21,449 nt of DNA from a bacterium (lineage in GTDB: Bacteria > Ratteibacteria > UBA8468): NCBI GenBank assembly GCA_030637775.1, contig DAOWFY010000049.1, forward strand, positions 1 to 21,449, read 5' to 3'. The notes beneath the pieces are model-generated. The model was not told the DNA's origin and did not search any database. It worked only from the letters and a program-made list of their open reading frames with translations. A program made the position numbers and the translations under genes. Of the stretch, positions 1-7,768 are shown piece by piece (within the stretch, counting starts at the first letter, position 1; each line of letters begins with the position of its first letter).

Positions 1-60
1 GTGCCTGCGGCATAACCGCCAGCTCGCTTACAAACCCCAGTCATCTCTTATGATTAGTAG

Positions 61-67
61 AGGGGGA
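61..67 (+). promoter_or_regulatory. Ribosome binding site of rplC
   Basis: A purine run AGGGGGA sits seven bases before the ATG at 75 and is a good Shine-Dalgarno match. The 60 bases before it contain no recognisable coding end. The usual upstream neighbour rpsJ is not visible, so either it lies further upstream or this is an intergenic leader. No promoter is evident in the short stretch available. Confidence 0.6.
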
Positions 68-74
68 TAAGCAT

Positions 75-701
75 ATGACTATAGGTTTGTTGGGTAAAAA
101 AGTTGGGATGAGTCGGTTATTTACTGAGAAGGGTGAGGCTATTGGTGTAACAATGATTAAGGCCGGTCCCTGCTATGTCATCCAGCAGAAAACTATAAGT
201 AAGGATGGATATAATAGCCTTCAAATAGGCTTTGAAGAAAAAAGGGAGAAACTTACAACCCGTCCCCTACTTGGCCATTTTAAAAAGGCAAAGTTACCCC
301 CTTTAAGATTTGTACGGGAATTTCGGGTAGAGGAAGAGGAGTTTAAAAAATTTGTTCCGGGAACTGAAATAAAGGTTGATCTCTTTAAGATCGGAGAGAA
401 GGTAGACATTACGGGCACCACAATTGGGAAGGGATTCCAGGGTGTGGTGAAGCGCTGGGGATTTAAAAGTGGTCCGGCGACCCACGGTTCGATGTCTCAT
501 CGTGCCCCTGGCTCTATAGGGCATACTGATGTTGCTCGGGTTTTAAAGGGCACAAAGATGTCCGGTCATATGGGTGCAAGAAAAGAGATCATTTCTCATT
601 TAGAGGTCATCAGAGTTGATGCGGAAAAGAATCTTTTGGTGGTGAAAGGTGCTGTCTCGGGAAGCAAAAATGGTTATCTTATTATCAAAAAGAGTAAATG
701 A
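75..701 (+). CDS. rplC: 50S ribosomal protein L3
   Basis: L3 is a primary 23S rRNA-binding protein that helps start 50S assembly and reaches toward the peptidyl transferase centre. The 208-residue product has the family length. It opens with GLLGKKVGMSRLF and carries the signature block around residues 118-165, including GKGFQGVVKRWGF, HGSMSHRAPGSIG and KMSGHMG. The start is the ATG preceded by AGGGGGA. Its stop overlaps the start of rplD by four bases (ATGA), so translation is probably coupled. It is the first gene of the ribosomal cluster visible here. Identity is certain. Confidence 0.98.
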   Translation: MTIGLLGKKVGMSRLFTEKGEAIGVTMIKAGPCYVIQQKTISKDGYNSLQIGFEEKREKLTTRPLLGHFKKAKLPPLRFVREFRVEEEEFKKFVPGTEIKVDLFKIGEKVDITGTTIGKGFQGVVKRWGFKSGPATHGSMSHRAPGSIGHTDVARVLKGTKMSGHMGARKEIISHLEVIRVDAEKNLLVVKGAVSGSKNGYLIIKKSK

Positions 702-1333
702 AGATTAATATTTATAATATGAAGGGAAAGACAGTGGGAGAGGAAATTGAGCTGGAGGACCAAACTTTAAATAAGGTTCATCTACCTTTAATCCATCAGG
801 AGGTGGTTTCCTATCTTTCTCATCAGAGACTGGGCACTGCTTCCACAAAGACAAAAGCAGAGGTTTCCGGTGGAGGGAGGAAACCCTGGCGTCAGAAAGG
901 AACGGGAAGAGCCAGAGCCGGTTCAATACGATCTCCTCTCTGGAGAGGTGGTGGGGTTACCTTTGGTCCAAAACCACGCAATTACCATCTAACACTACCC
1001 AAAAAGATGAAAGGAATAGCAAGGAGGAGCGCTCTTGTGGCCAAGATTAAAGGGGGTAATATCTTGGTTATTGACCAATTAAGAGTGGAAAGACCAAAAA
1101 CGAAGGAGATGAGGATATTATTAAAGAATCTGAATATAAAGGGGAAGGTTCTTTTTCTCCTTGACCATCCTGATGAGAACTTGGCGAGGAGTTTAAGAAA
1201 TATTAGGGATGTGAAATTCCTTCTCTGGAAAGATTTGAATGCCTATCAACTTATAAATAGTGACAGGATCATCGTGAGCAAGAAAGGATTTATTTGGCTA
1301 TGCAAGAATATGAAATTATCAGGTATCCAGTAA
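698..1333 (+). CDS. rplD: 50S ribosomal protein L4
   Basis: L4 binds 23S rRNA and lines the exit tunnel; in some bacteria it also autoregulates the S10 operon. The 211-residue product carries the extended-loop motif around residues 55-95, with GGGRKPWRQKGTGRARAGS and SPLWRGGGVTFGP. Its ATG overlaps the rplC stop as ATGA. The last 11 or so codons overlap the start of rplW, which is longer than the four-base overlaps elsewhere in this operon. The C-terminus (ending KLSGIQ) is not strongly conserved, so the overlap may reflect 3' extension of this gene. Confidence 0.98.
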   Translation: MKINIYNMKGKTVGEEIELEDQTLNKVHLPLIHQEVVSYLSHQRLGTASTKTKAEVSGGGRKPWRQKGTGRARAGSIRSPLWRGGGVTFGPKPRNYHLTLPKKMKGIARRSALVAKIKGGNILVIDQLRVERPKTKEMRILLKNLNIKGKVLFLLDHPDENLARSLRNIRDVKFLLWKDLNAYQLINSDRIIVSKKGFIWLCKNMKLSGIQ

Positions 1334-1578
1334 TCACGGAAAAGAGCACCAGCATCTTTGGACCAGAAAATAAATATTGCTTTGCTGTGGGTAAAAAAGC
1401 AAATAAGCAGGAGATAAGAAAAGCAATAGAATCTATTTATAAAGTAACTGTGCTCAAGGTCAATGTCATTAAAATGTCGGGCAAGAAAAGAAAGGTGCGT
1501 TACCAGGTAGGCCGAACCCCGGATTGGAAAAAGGCAGTTATTACCTTAAAAGAAGGAGATAAAATTGACTTTGCGTAA
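1300..1578 (+). CDS. rplW: 50S ribosomal protein L23
   Basis: L23 sits at the tunnel exit and is a docking site for trigger factor and SRP. The product has the family opening [14 protein letters not shown], the central [14 protein letters not shown] segment and the terminal block [15 protein letters not shown]. The start is ambiguous: ATG at 1300 gives a standard L23 N-terminus, while TTG at 1294 lies closer (five bases) to the AGGA at 1285-1288 and would add two residues. Either start overlaps the end of rplD by 34-40 bases. The 3' end overlaps the TTG start of rplB by 14 bases. Confidence 0.95.
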   Translation: MQEYEIIRYPVITEKSTSIFGPENKYCFAVGKKANKQEIRKAIESIYKVTVLKVNVIKMSGKKRKVRYQVGRTPDWKKAVITLKEGDKIDFA

Positions 1579-2383
1579 GTATAAACCGAAAACACCGGGC
1601 ACGAGATTTCTTACCCTTCCGGATTTCAAAGAGATTTCGAAGAAATCCCCGGAAAAATCATTGCTTTTACCTCTCAGGAAGAAAGGGGGTCGGAATTTTT
1701 CTGGAAGAATCACGATGAGACGCCGGGGTGGAGGGCACAAACGAATGTACCGGGTTATTGATTTTCAGAGAAAAGAAGTTCTCCCGGGTAAGGTTATCAG
1801 TATTGAATATGACCCTAACCGCTCGGCAAGAATTGCTCTTGTCCAATACCCTGACGGAAAGAAGCGGTATATCTTAGCACCCTCTGACCTTCTTGTCGGT
1901 AATAAAATTGGGAGTAGCAAGGAGGCAGAACTGAAGCCTGGAAATCGGCTTCCTCTTTCATCTGTTCCGGAGGGAACCCCGGTGTATAATATTGAGATAA
2001 GACCAGGAGTAGGGGGAAAATTGGTTAGGGCCGCTGGAACGAGTGCCATGATTTTATCCAAGGATGATAAATTTGCTCAGGTAAAACTACCCTCCGGAGA
2101 AACGAGATTGATTGACCTCCGTTGCTTGGTCACAATTGGCCAGATTAGTAACCCTGAACATAAATATGTCTCCTTGGGAAAGGCAGGAAGGAAAAGATGG
2201 AAAGGGAAAAGGCCAAAGGTAAGGGGTGTAGCGATGAATCCGGTTGATCATCCCTTAGGTGGCGGGGAAGGAAAGAGTTCCGGCGGCAGAAATCCCGTTA
2301 CTCCCTGGGGAAAACCAACGAAGGGATACAAAACCAGAAAAAGACATAAATATTCCGATAAATATATCTTGAAAAGGAGGTAA
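1565..2383 (+). CDS. rplB: 50S ribosomal protein L2
   Basis: L2 is required for subunit association and peptidyl transferase activity. The 272-residue product is full length. It opens [13 protein letters not shown] and carries [14 protein letters not shown] near residue 50 and the diagnostic C-terminal block [16 protein letters not shown] at about 220-235, with the catalytically implicated His in NPVDHP. The start is TTG, chosen because AAGGAG at 1553-1558 stands six bases before it and because it matches the family N-terminus; no ATG is available nearby. It overlaps rplW by 14 bases. The gene has a strongly basic C-terminus, as usual for L2. Confidence 0.98.
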   Translation: MTLRKYKPKTPGTRFLTLPDFKEISKKSPEKSLLLPLRKKGGRNFSGRITMRRRGGGHKRMYRVIDFQRKEVLPGKVISIEYDPNRSARIALVQYPDGKKRYILAPSDLLVGNKIGSSKEAELKPGNRLPLSSVPEGTPVYNIEIRPGVGGKLVRAAGTSAMILSKDDKFAQVKLPSGETRLIDLRCLVTIGQISNPEHKYVSLGKAGRKRWKGKRPKVRGVAMNPVDHPLGGGEGKSSGGRNPVTPWGKPTKGYKTRKRHKYSDKYILKRR

Positions 2384-2386
2384 AAG

Positions 2387-2671
2387 GTGGGTCGCTCCTT
2401 AAAGAAGGGTCCCTGTGTGGATGAGAAGCTTCTGAAGAAAGTTAAAAGACTAAAAGATATAGGGAAAAGAGAGCCAATCAAAACCTGGGCGCGACGCTCC
2501 ACCATCCCCCCGGACTTTGTTGGCTGCACCTTTAATGTTCATAATGGGAAGACATTTATTCCTGTTTATATCACGGAGAATATGGTCGGCCATAAATTGG
2601 GTGAATTCTCTCCCACAAGAATCTTTCGTCGTCATGGTGCCCATACTGAAAGATCATTAGACAAAACATAA
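2387..2671 (+). CDS. rpsS: 30S ribosomal protein S19
   Basis: S19 binds the 16S rRNA head near the A-site finger together with S13. The 94-residue product has the family signatures [32 protein letters not shown] and [13 protein letters not shown]. It starts with GTG at 2387. A strong AAGGAGG lies just upstream, with the rplB stop codon embedded in the purine run, so termination and re-initiation are nearly contiguous. Length and order (L2-S19-L22) are standard. Confidence 0.98.
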   Translation: MGRSLKKGPCVDEKLLKKVKRLKDIGKREPIKTWARRSTIPPDFVGCTFNVHNGKTFIPVYITENMVGHKLGEFSPTRIFRRHGAHTERSLDKT

Positions 2672-2683
2672 AAAAGAAGATTT

Positions 2684-3034
2684 ATGGAAACAAGGGCAAC
2701 GCTTCGTTATGGCAAGATTGGTCCCCAGAAGGTGAGGGATATTACCTCTTTAATTATCGGTAAAGAGGCAAAAATTGCTTTAGGGATTCTTGCCAATCTT
2801 AAGAAAGGAGGAGCCGCTATCCTCATCAAACTGATTAAATCTGCTCTGGCTAATGCTAAGGCAGGAGAAACAAAAGAGCCTCTTGATTTCTATTTAAAAA
2901 GAGTAGTTGTTGATGGAGGACCGGTAGCCAAGAGGTTCCGGGCGGCAGCCATGGGAAGGTCAACGATGATTAAAAAAAGAACATCTCATATTACTGTAAT
3001 CTTGAAGAATAGAGAAAATGGGTCAGAAGGTTAA
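2684..3034 (+). CDS. rplV: 50S ribosomal protein L22
   Basis: L22 lines the polypeptide exit tunnel and binds all 23S domains. The 116-residue product shows the family architecture: RYGKIGPQKVRDITSLI at the start, ILIKLIKSALANA in the middle, and the tunnel-loop and strand block RVVVDGGPVAKRFRAAAMGRSTMIKKRTSHITV. It begins METRATLRYG, slightly shorter than many L22 N-termini. The Shine-Dalgarno is weak (AAGAAG). Its 3' end overlaps rpsC by 17 bases. Confidence 0.97.
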   Translation: METRATLRYGKIGPQKVRDITSLIIGKEAKIALGILANLKKGGAAILIKLIKSALANAKAGETKEPLDFYLKRVVVDGGPVAKRFRAAAMGRSTMIKKRTSHITVILKNRENGSEG

Positions 3035-3719
3035 TCCTACGGGTTTAAGGTTAGGAATAATAGAGGACTGGAGATCAAACTGGTTTGCTAAAAAGAACTA
3101 CGGTGATTTAATCAAAGAGGATCTTTTAATCAGAGACTTTATTACTAAGAGATTTACCCGCGGAGGAATTACCCGGATTGATATTGAGAAATTAGCCGAT
3201 AGAGTTAGAATTATTCTCCGTACAGCAAGGCCGGGAATTGTAATTGGAAGAAGGGGCGCAGAAATTGATCGGCTGAGCAATGAATTACATAATCTTCTTA
3301 AAAAGCAGGTAACGGTTGATGTCGAGGAGGTAAAAGATCCAAATCTTAATGCTCAGTTTATTGCCGATGCCGTTGTCTATCAGATTGCCAAAAAATCCTC
3401 TTATCGTTATGTGATTAAGCGGACGATAGCGGTAGCAATGCAATCAGGAGCAAAAGGAATAAAGATCAGAGTATCCGGTCGATTAGCCGGCACAGAAATA
3501 TCGAGGTCAGAACAGTACAAGGAAGGCAGAATTCCTCTCCATACCCTAAGGGCAGCGATCGATTATGGTGCGGCGACAGCTCACACAAAATATGGCACCG
3601 TAGGAATTAAGGTCTGGGTCTATAAGGGAGAAGTTTTTAAGAAGAAGGGAAGGAAAAATGGTCCTGATGCCCAAAAGGGTGAAATTTCGAAAGTCCCAAC
3701 GCGGTCGGAGAAAAGGTAA
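3018..3719 (+). CDS. rpsC: 30S ribosomal protein S3
   Basis: S3 lies at the mRNA entry tunnel of the 30S head and has helicase-like activity with S4 and S5. The 233-residue product starts [13 protein letters not shown] and carries the KH domain motif [15 protein letters not shown] near residues 73-87. The C-terminal S3 domain includes [18 protein letters not shown] and a [17 protein letters not shown] block. It overlaps rplV at its 5' end and rplP by 62 bases at its 3' end, an unusually long overlap; the S3 tail after VWVYKGEVF is a basic low-conservation extension. Confidence 0.98.
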   Translation: MGQKVNPTGLRLGIIEDWRSNWFAKKNYGDLIKEDLLIRDFITKRFTRGGITRIDIEKLADRVRIILRTARPGIVIGRRGAEIDRLSNELHNLLKKQVTVDVEEVKDPNLNAQFIADAVVYQIAKKSSYRYVIKRTIAVAMQSGAKGIKIRVSGRLAGTEISRSEQYKEGRIPLHTLRAAIDYGAATAHTKYGTVGIKVWVYKGEVFKKKGRKNGPDAQKGEISKVPTRSEKR

Positions 3720-4065
3720 GGCTTCACAGGGAAATACCCTTTCCTTTGGAGAATATGGTCTGATTGCTCTGGGACCATATTGGTTTACCGATCGCCAGAT
3801 AGAAGCAGCCAGGGTAGCAATAATGCATCATCTCAAGGAGAGTGGAAAATTATGGTTGAGAATTTTTCCCGACAAGTCGGTCACGGCAAAGCCAGCTGAG
3901 ACCAGAATGGGGAAAGGGAAAGGGGATGTATCCCATTGGGTTGCAGTAGTGAAACCGGGAAGAATTCTTTTTGAGTTAGCCGGAATCTCTGAAGGAGTGG
4001 CAAAAGAGGCTTTTCGTTTAGCCGGGCATAAACTGCCCTTTAAAACAAAGTTTATTAAAAGATGA
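3658..4065 (+). CDS. rplP: 50S ribosomal protein L16
   Basis: L16 helps position A- and P-site tRNAs on the 50S subunit. The 135-residue product has the family N-terminus [17 protein letters not shown], then [22 protein letters not shown] and the block [28 protein letters not shown]. The start at 3658 gives MVLMPKR and lies a few bases after a GGAAGGA-type Shine-Dalgarno; starting at the internal ATG would remove three residues and still leave a long overlap. Over 62 bases the same DNA encodes the S3 C-terminus in another frame. Confidence 0.97.
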   Translation: MVLMPKRVKFRKSQRGRRKGKASQGNTLSFGEYGLIALGPYWFTDRQIEAARVAIMHHLKESGKLWLRIFPDKSVTAKPAETRMGKGKGDVSHWVAVVKPGRILFELAGISEGVAKEAFRLAGHKLPFKTKFIKR

Positions 4066-4274
4066 AGAAGGACCAGTTGGAAGAGCTGCGAAAAGCACCG
4101 ATAGAAGAATTAAAGGAGAAATCCTTTAACCTGCGTAAAGAGCTCTTTACGCTGAGGACAAAGCAGAAATTAGGGCAATTAAAAAATTCCGCTTCTTTGG
4201 AACTACTTAGGCGAGATATTGCTAAAGTAGAGACAATTTTATCAGAGCATCAAAAATCAAAAAGAATGAAATGA
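4062..4274 (+). CDS. rpmC: 50S ribosomal protein L29
   Basis: L29 is a small helical protein at the tunnel exit next to L23. The 70-residue sequence is a helical hairpin with the family patterns [20 protein letters not shown] and the [12 protein letters not shown] turn, followed by a second helix with [11 protein letters not shown]. Its ATG overlaps the rplP stop as ATGA, and its own stop overlaps rpsQ the same way, so it is probably translationally coupled on both sides. Confidence 0.95.
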   Translation: MKKDQLEELRKAPIEELKEKSFNLRKELFTLRTKQKLGQLKNSASLELLRRDIAKVETILSEHQKSKRMK

Positions 4275-4519
4275 AAAAGAGGGGAAAAAGGAAGGAAAAA
4301 ATAGGAAAGGTACTAAGTGATAAGATGGATAAGACCAGGGTTGTCCGGATAGAAAGGATAACAACGCATCCTCTTTATAAAAAGATAGTAAAGAAATACA
4401 CCAAGGTTAAGGTTCATGATGAAAAAAACAAGAGCAAGATTGGCGATAAGGTAAAGATAGTAGAGACTCGTCCTTTAAGCAAAGAAAAAAATTGGCGGCT
4501 GGTTGAAATAATAAAATGA
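4271..4519 (+). CDS. rpsQ: 30S ribosomal protein S17
   Basis: S17 is a primary 16S rRNA binder (OB fold) in the body of the 30S subunit. The 82-residue product carries [38 protein letters not shown] and the closing [20 protein letters not shown], all typical. It joins rpmC and rplN by ATGA overlaps. The N-terminus is a short lysine/arginine run and could begin a few residues later, but the ATGA position favours the annotated start. Confidence 0.97.
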   Translation: MKKRGKRKEKIGKVLSDKMDKTRVVRIERITTHPLYKKIVKKYTKVKVHDEKNKSKIGDKVKIVETRPLSKEKNWRLVEIIK

Positions 4520-4884
4520 TTCAACTTAATACTGTCTTAGAGGTGGCGGATAATACTGGTGCTAAAAAAATCAGATGCTTTGGAATTTTAGGTGGAACTC
4601 GAAAACGGTATGCTGCCATCGGAGATATTATTATGGCCTCGGTGAAGGAAGCTATTCCTGATGCAGCAGTGAAGAAGAAGGAAAAGGTTAGGGCAGTAAT
4701 CGTGAGGACAAAAAGGCCGATTCGGAGAGCAGATGGCTCACTTATCCGATTTGATCACAATAGTGCAGTGATTATTGATGTGGCAAAGAATCCACGCGGA
4801 ACCAGAGTTTTTGGACCTGTAGCTAAGGAATTGAGGGAAAAGACATTTACCAAAATTGTCTCTCTCGCCCCTGAAGTACTATGA
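4516..4884 (+). CDS. rplN: 50S ribosomal protein L14
   Basis: L14 sits at the subunit interface and bridges to 16S helix 14. The 122-residue length is exactly typical. It opens [18 protein letters not shown], contains [20 protein letters not shown] and [13 protein letters not shown], and ends with the conserved [23 protein letters not shown]-type tail. ATGA overlaps join it to rpsQ and rplX. Confidence 0.98.
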   Translation: MIQLNTVLEVADNTGAKKIRCFGILGGTRKRYAAIGDIIMASVKEAIPDAAVKKKEKVRAVIVRTKRPIRRADGSLIRFDHNSAVIIDVAKNPRGTRVFGPVAKELREKTFTKIVSLAPEVL

Positions 4885-5198
4885 AATTTCATTTAAGAAA
4901 AGACGATTTTGTTCTTGTAAGGAAGGGCAAGGATAGGGGAAAGAAGGGAAGAATTTTGGCCGTCTTTCCTGAAGGAGCAACCGCTCTTGTGGAAGGGATA
5001 AATTTTGTAAAGAAACATACCAGACCCAAGAAGGTTGATCGGCAGGGAGGTATTTTGCAGAAGGAGATGCCGGTTGCTATCGCCAACCTTGCCTACTTCT
5101 GTCTAAAATGCCAGAAAGCCACAAAATTAGGCAGGCGCCATTTAGAGGATAGAACGAAGGTAAGATTTTGCAAGAAATGCGGAGAGATTGTTAAGTAA
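4881..5198 (+). CDS. rplX: 50S ribosomal protein L24 with zinc-ribbon tail
   Basis: L24 initiates 50S assembly and lies near the tunnel exit. The KOW segment is seen at residues 8-35 ([19 protein letters not shown]) followed by [14 protein letters not shown]. The C-terminal half carries two CxxC pairs, Cys74/Cys77 and Cys97/Cys100, forming a likely zinc ribbon. In many bacterial L24 proteins these positions are non-cysteine, so this is the zinc-keeping variety, matching the zinc-type S14 encoded just downstream. It starts in an ATGA overlap with rplN. Confidence 0.97.
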   Translation: MKFHLRKDDFVLVRKGKDRGKKGRILAVFPEGATALVEGINFVKKHTRPKKVDRQGGILQKEMPVAIANLAYFCLKCQKATKLGRRHLEDRTKVRFCKKCGEIVK

Positions 5199-5200
5199 AT

Positions 5201-5746
5201 ATGGCACGACTTCTTGAGTATTATCAAAAAAAGATAATTCCCCAACTAAAGGAGAAATGGGGTATAAAAAATTCTCTTGTTCTTCCTGAGATAGAAAAGA
5301 TTACGATTAATGTCGGTCTCAATAAAAAGAAGTATAGTACCCCAGAAATGATCCAGGAAGTGGAGAAGGAATTATCGCAGATTACGGGACAGAAACCTGT
5401 TCTTACTTTCTCCAAAAGAGCAATTGCCGGGTTTGATCTAAGGAAAGGCGATACTATTGGCTGTATGGTAACTTTGCGCAGGAGGCGAATGTATGAATTT
5501 TTGGATCGTTTGGTTAATGTTGCTCTTCCTCGGGTGCGGGACTTCAGGGGTCTTTCTCCAAATTCTTTTGATGGGAGAGGTAATTATACTTTGGGGATAG
5601 CTGAGCAATTGATCTTTCCCGAAATTGATTACAACAAGGTGAAGCAAATCTATGGAATGAATATTACCATTACCACGACAGCTGGAGAGAATGGGAAAGC
5701 TCGTGAACTCCTGAAACTATTCGGAGTTCCGTTTAAGGAGAAATAA
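5201..5746 (+). CDS. rplE: 50S ribosomal protein L5
   Basis: L5 binds 5S rRNA and contacts the P-site tRNA and S13 in the central protuberance. The 181-residue product carries the family motifs [54 protein letters not shown] and the C-terminal [19 protein letters not shown]. It starts two bases after the rplX stop. Length and motifs are complete. Confidence 0.98.
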   Translation: MARLLEYYQKKIIPQLKEKWGIKNSLVLPEIEKITINVGLNKKKYSTPEMIQEVEKELSQITGQKPVLTFSKRAIAGFDLRKGDTIGCMVTLRRRRMYEFLDRLVNVALPRVRDFRGLSPNSFDGRGNYTLGIAEQLIFPEIDYNKVKQIYGMNITITTTAGENGKARELLKLFGVPFKEK

Positions 5747-5748
5747 AT

Positions 5749-5934
5749 TTGGCAAAGAAATCATTAATTGAGAAGAGTAAGCGAGAGGTAAAATATAGCA
5801 GTCGAAGGTATAATCGCTGCCAGAGATGTGGAAGAGCAAGGGGGTTCTATCGCAAATTCCAATTATGTCGGATTTGCTTTCGGGAGTTAGCCTCAAAAGG
5901 TGAAATTCCTGGAGTAAGGAAGGCAAGCTGGTAA
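5749..5934 (+). CDS. rpsN: 30S ribosomal protein S14, zinc-binding type
   Basis: This is the short zinc-dependent S14 (61 residues) of the 30S head. The four zinc ligands are Cys24, Cys27, Cys40 and Cys43, and the end [11 protein letters not shown] is the family terminus. The start codon is TTG, supported by AAGGAG at 5735-5740 eight bases upstream and by the exact family N-terminus AKKSLIEKS; no ATG fits. It lies two bases after rplE, in the standard L5-S14-S8 order. Confidence 0.97.
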   Translation: MAKKSLIEKSKREVKYSSRRYNRCQRCGRARGFYRKFQLCRICFRELASKGEIPGVRKASW

Positions 5935-5947
5935 AAAGGGATAAAAA

Positions 5948-6346
5948 ATGACGATGACAGATCCGATTGCCGATATGCTTACGAGAATCCGTAACAAAAT
6001 CAACACTTTTCAAAAGGAAGTAGAAATTCCCTTCTCTAAGATTAAAGAGAAAATTGCCAAAATCCTAAAAGAGCAGGGATATATTAAAGACTATAATCTC
6101 CTCTCAAAAAATAAACATAAGTCTCTAAGACTCCAACTCATCTATTTGAAAAATGAGAAGAGCAGAATCTCTACTCTTAAAAGAGCGAGCAGGCCAGGAT
6201 TAAGGTTCTATGCCAAAAGAGGAAAGATACCAAGAATCGCTGCTCGCAAAGGAATTGTCATTCTTTCCACCTCTTTGGGAGTTATGACCGATAGCGAGGC
6301 AAGGGAGAAAGGGGTTGGTGGAGAGGTTCTCTGCTATATCTGGTAA
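5948..6346 (+). CDS. rpsH: 30S ribosomal protein S8
   Basis: S8 is a primary 16S rRNA-binding protein and, in enterobacteria, the translational repressor of the spc operon. The 132-residue product opens TDPIADMLTRIRN and includes FSKIKEKIAKILKEQGYI, SRPGLRFYAKRGKIPRI and the conserved ending GVMTDSEAREKGVGGEVLCYIW. It is the last ribosomal gene here. The usual next gene, rplF, does not follow; 48 non-coding bases and an unrelated exported-protein gene come instead. Confidence 0.98.
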   Translation: MTMTDPIADMLTRIRNKINTFQKEVEIPFSKIKEKIAKILKEQGYIKDYNLLSKNKHKSLRLQLIYLKNEKSRISTLKRASRPGLRFYAKRGKIPRIAARKGIVILSTSLGVMTDSEAREKGVGGEVLCYIW

Positions 6347-6350
6347 AAGA

Positions 6351-6379
6351 TTGCAAAAATTGATAAAAAGTTTTATTAT
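6351..6379 (+). promoter_or_regulatory. Candidate sigma-70-type promoter before the LysM genes
   Basis: TTGCAA (6351-6356) and TATTAT (6374-6379) are separated by 17 bases, matching four and five of six consensus positions. The site lies in the only clear gap after the ribosomal genes, just before a strong AAGGAG at 6385-6390. A transcription start about seven bases downstream would fall within or next to that ribosome binding site, leaving little leader, so the true promoter may be offset. The region is AT rich and chance matches are possible. Confidence 0.4.
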
Positions 6380-6397
6380 ATAAGAAGGAGAAAATTG

Positions 6398-7138
6398 ATG
6401 AAAAAAATAGTTCAGATAATAGGCTTAGTAATTTTAGGAATGATACTTTCCTCTATTCCTTGTATGGCTGGGAATGAAGGATATATTACTGGGGGTTCTT
6501 CTGAAGATACAATGGGTCTGCGCCTTGATTTAAACAGAGTCAATACCGGCAGTTATGTTGCTCCCGTCGAAGAGAAGGAGATAACGCCTGTAAAAAAAGA
6601 GACTCCAAGGAGGAGGCGATGGTTCCGGAGGAGAAAGAAGGAGGCAAAGAAAGAATTGACTCCTGCAGAAATAGCCAAGAGCACGGCAGAAGCTGCATTA
6701 GAGGCAAGCAAAAGAGCAAATGAGACTGTGAAAAAAGCAGAGGCTATTGCTAAGACAGCCATGGAAGTGAGCAAGAAAGCGGAGAAAACGGCAATCGATG
6801 CTTTAAATGCTGCCAAGAGGGCAGAAGCAACCGCCAACAAGAGCATTGCGGCAACGAATAGAGTGATTGAGACTGCCAATAAAGCAGTAGCAACGACAAA
6901 TAAGGCAATTGCCGAGATAAACAGGTTAGCCGAAAAGTTAAAAAGGGAAAGGGAGGAGGAGAAAAGGAAGAAAAAGGTAGAAACTTATCGAGTTAAAAGA
7001 GGAGATTCGCTTACCAGGATTGCATTAAAAATTTATAAAGATGCCTCTCTTTGGAAAAAGCTCTTTAATGCTAATCGGGATAAAATCAAGAGGCCTAGTC
7101 TTATCCGTCCTGGGCAAGTTCTTAAAGTTCCACGATAA
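6398..7138 (+). CDS. Exported LysM-domain protein with long alanine-rich coiled coil
   Basis: This 246-residue protein has a signal peptide (KK, then a hydrophobic core to about residue 22) with probable cleavage after Ala24, so the mature protein begins GNEGY. Residues 25-55 form a Gly/Ser/Asn-rich segment shared with the next gene. A basic stretch (RRRRWFRRRKK) follows, then about 100 residues of alanine-rich, nearly uninterrupted helix with seven-residue periodicity, and a C-terminal LysM domain at about 197-246 (YRVKRGDSLTRIA, NRDKIKRPSLIRPGQVLKV). LysM domains bind peptidoglycan; a cell-wall-tethered periplasmic fibre is inferred. ATG at 6398 is seven bases after AAGGAG; the TTG immediately before it is less likely. 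Confidence 0.85.
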   Translation: MKKIVQIIGLVILGMILSSIPCMAGNEGYITGGSSEDTMGLRLDLNRVNTGSYVAPVEEKEITPVKKETPRRRRWFRRRKKEAKKELTPAEIAKSTAEAALEASKRANETVKKAEAIAKTAMEVSKKAEKTAIDALNAAKRAEATANKSIAATNRVIETANKAVATTNKAIAEINRLAEKLKREREEEKRKKKVETYRVKRGDSLTRIALKIYKDASLWKKLFNANRDKIKRPSLIRPGQVLKVPR

Positions 7139-7157
7139 AAAACGAAGGGGGTGAAAG

Positions 7158-7685
7158 ATGAAAAAGATATCATTGTTTATTGGTGTTGTAGTAATCTTAG
7201 GAATAGCCATCTCTTCGGCTATTTCTAATGCTGGAAATGAAGGCTACCTCGCTGGTGGTTCTTCCAGAGGTTTGATTGTGCCCGAACTTGATCTTGGCAG
7301 AGTCAATACCGGCAGTTTTGCGCAAAAGGAAGAGAAAAGGGTAGCTGTAAGGAGGGTTGTAAGACCGAGAAGAAAGGCACCAGAGGTAAGATTCTCTGCA
7401 GCTAATCGTGCGATTGCTACGGCAAATAGAGCAATTGATGCTACTAAAAGAGCATTGGCGGCGGCCAATAGGGCAATTAGCGCAGCAAATAGGTTGGGTG
7501 CAAGGATGAGGGGGTTGGAATTGAGGGAAAAACCGTATGTGGTTGTGAATGGCGATTCTCTCTGGAAAATTGCAGAAAGTATCTATGGAGATGCTTCTTT
7601 GTGGAAGAGGATCTTTAATGCCAATCGAGACAAAGTTGAAGATCCAGGCCTCATCTATCCCGGCCAGATTCTTAACATTCCGTGA
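7158..7685 (+). CDS. Exported LysM-domain protein, shorter paralogue
   Basis: This 175-residue protein is clearly a paralogue of the preceding one. The signal peptide is probably cut after Ala25, giving the same mature start GNEGY, followed by a shared Gly/Ser segment and LDLGRVNTGS. The helical part is shorter (about residues 78-118) and is a clean heptad array: Asn-Arg (or Lys-Arg) recurs at 83, 90, 97, 104 and 111. The LysM domain occupies about 127-175 (NGDSLWKIAESIYGD, PGLIYPGQILNIP). It starts 19 bases after its partner with a GGGGGTG ribosome site. Likely periplasmic and peptidoglycan-bound; the exact role is unknown. Confidence 0.85.
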   Translation: MKKISLFIGVVVILGIAISSAISNAGNEGYLAGGSSRGLIVPELDLGRVNTGSFAQKEEKRVAVRRVVRPRRKAPEVRFSAANRAIATANRAIDATKRALAAANRAISAANRLGARMRGLELREKPYVVVNGDSLWKIAESIYGDASLWKRIFNANRDKVEDPGLIYPGQILNIP

Positions 7686-7690
7686 ATATT

Positions 7691-7761
7691 AAGGGGTCAG
7701 GTCTCAACATTTGACAATTTAATATATCAACATTCTGTCAAATGTTGAGACCTGACCCCTT
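7691..7761. repeat. Perfect 26-bp inverted repeat (REP/MITE-like), full element
   Basis: The arms 7691-7716 and 7736-7761 are exact reverse complements, each beginning AAGGGGTCAGGTCTCAACAT on its outer side; the 19-base centre (7717-7735) is AT rich. A third, single arm occurs at 11832-11858. Short palindromes with GGGGTCAGGTCT ends are, from memory, common near REP-associated tyrosine transposases (Y1 family), so a non-autonomous mobile repeat is inferred; no transposase is in the window. The element fills the gap between the second LysM gene and phoH, ending eight bases before the phoH start. A terminator role is possible for the hairpin, but no T-run follows. Confidence 0.85.
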
Positions 7762-7768
7762 CTTGTGT

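Noticed and set aside
51-60. GATTAGTAG before rplC resembling part of the repeat at 21307-21315
   Set aside because: Only nine bases match and the other conserved blocks of that repeat are missing.
6720-6940. Minus-strand open frame of about 108 codons opposite the first LysM gene, hydrophobic in translation
   Set aside because: It is the mirror of the alanine-rich heptad region; low-complexity coding DNA often leaves the opposite strand open and there is no start signal.
7244-7500. Near-21-bp DNA periodicity in the second LysM gene as a possible satellite repeat
   Set aside because: The periodicity follows the seven-residue protein heptads with varied codons, so it reflects protein structure rather than DNA repeat expansion.
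7691-7761. The inverted repeat as a simple rho-independent terminator
   Set aside because: The arms are far longer than a terminator stem, AT-rich in the middle, lack a following T-run, and recur at 11832 as a single arm.
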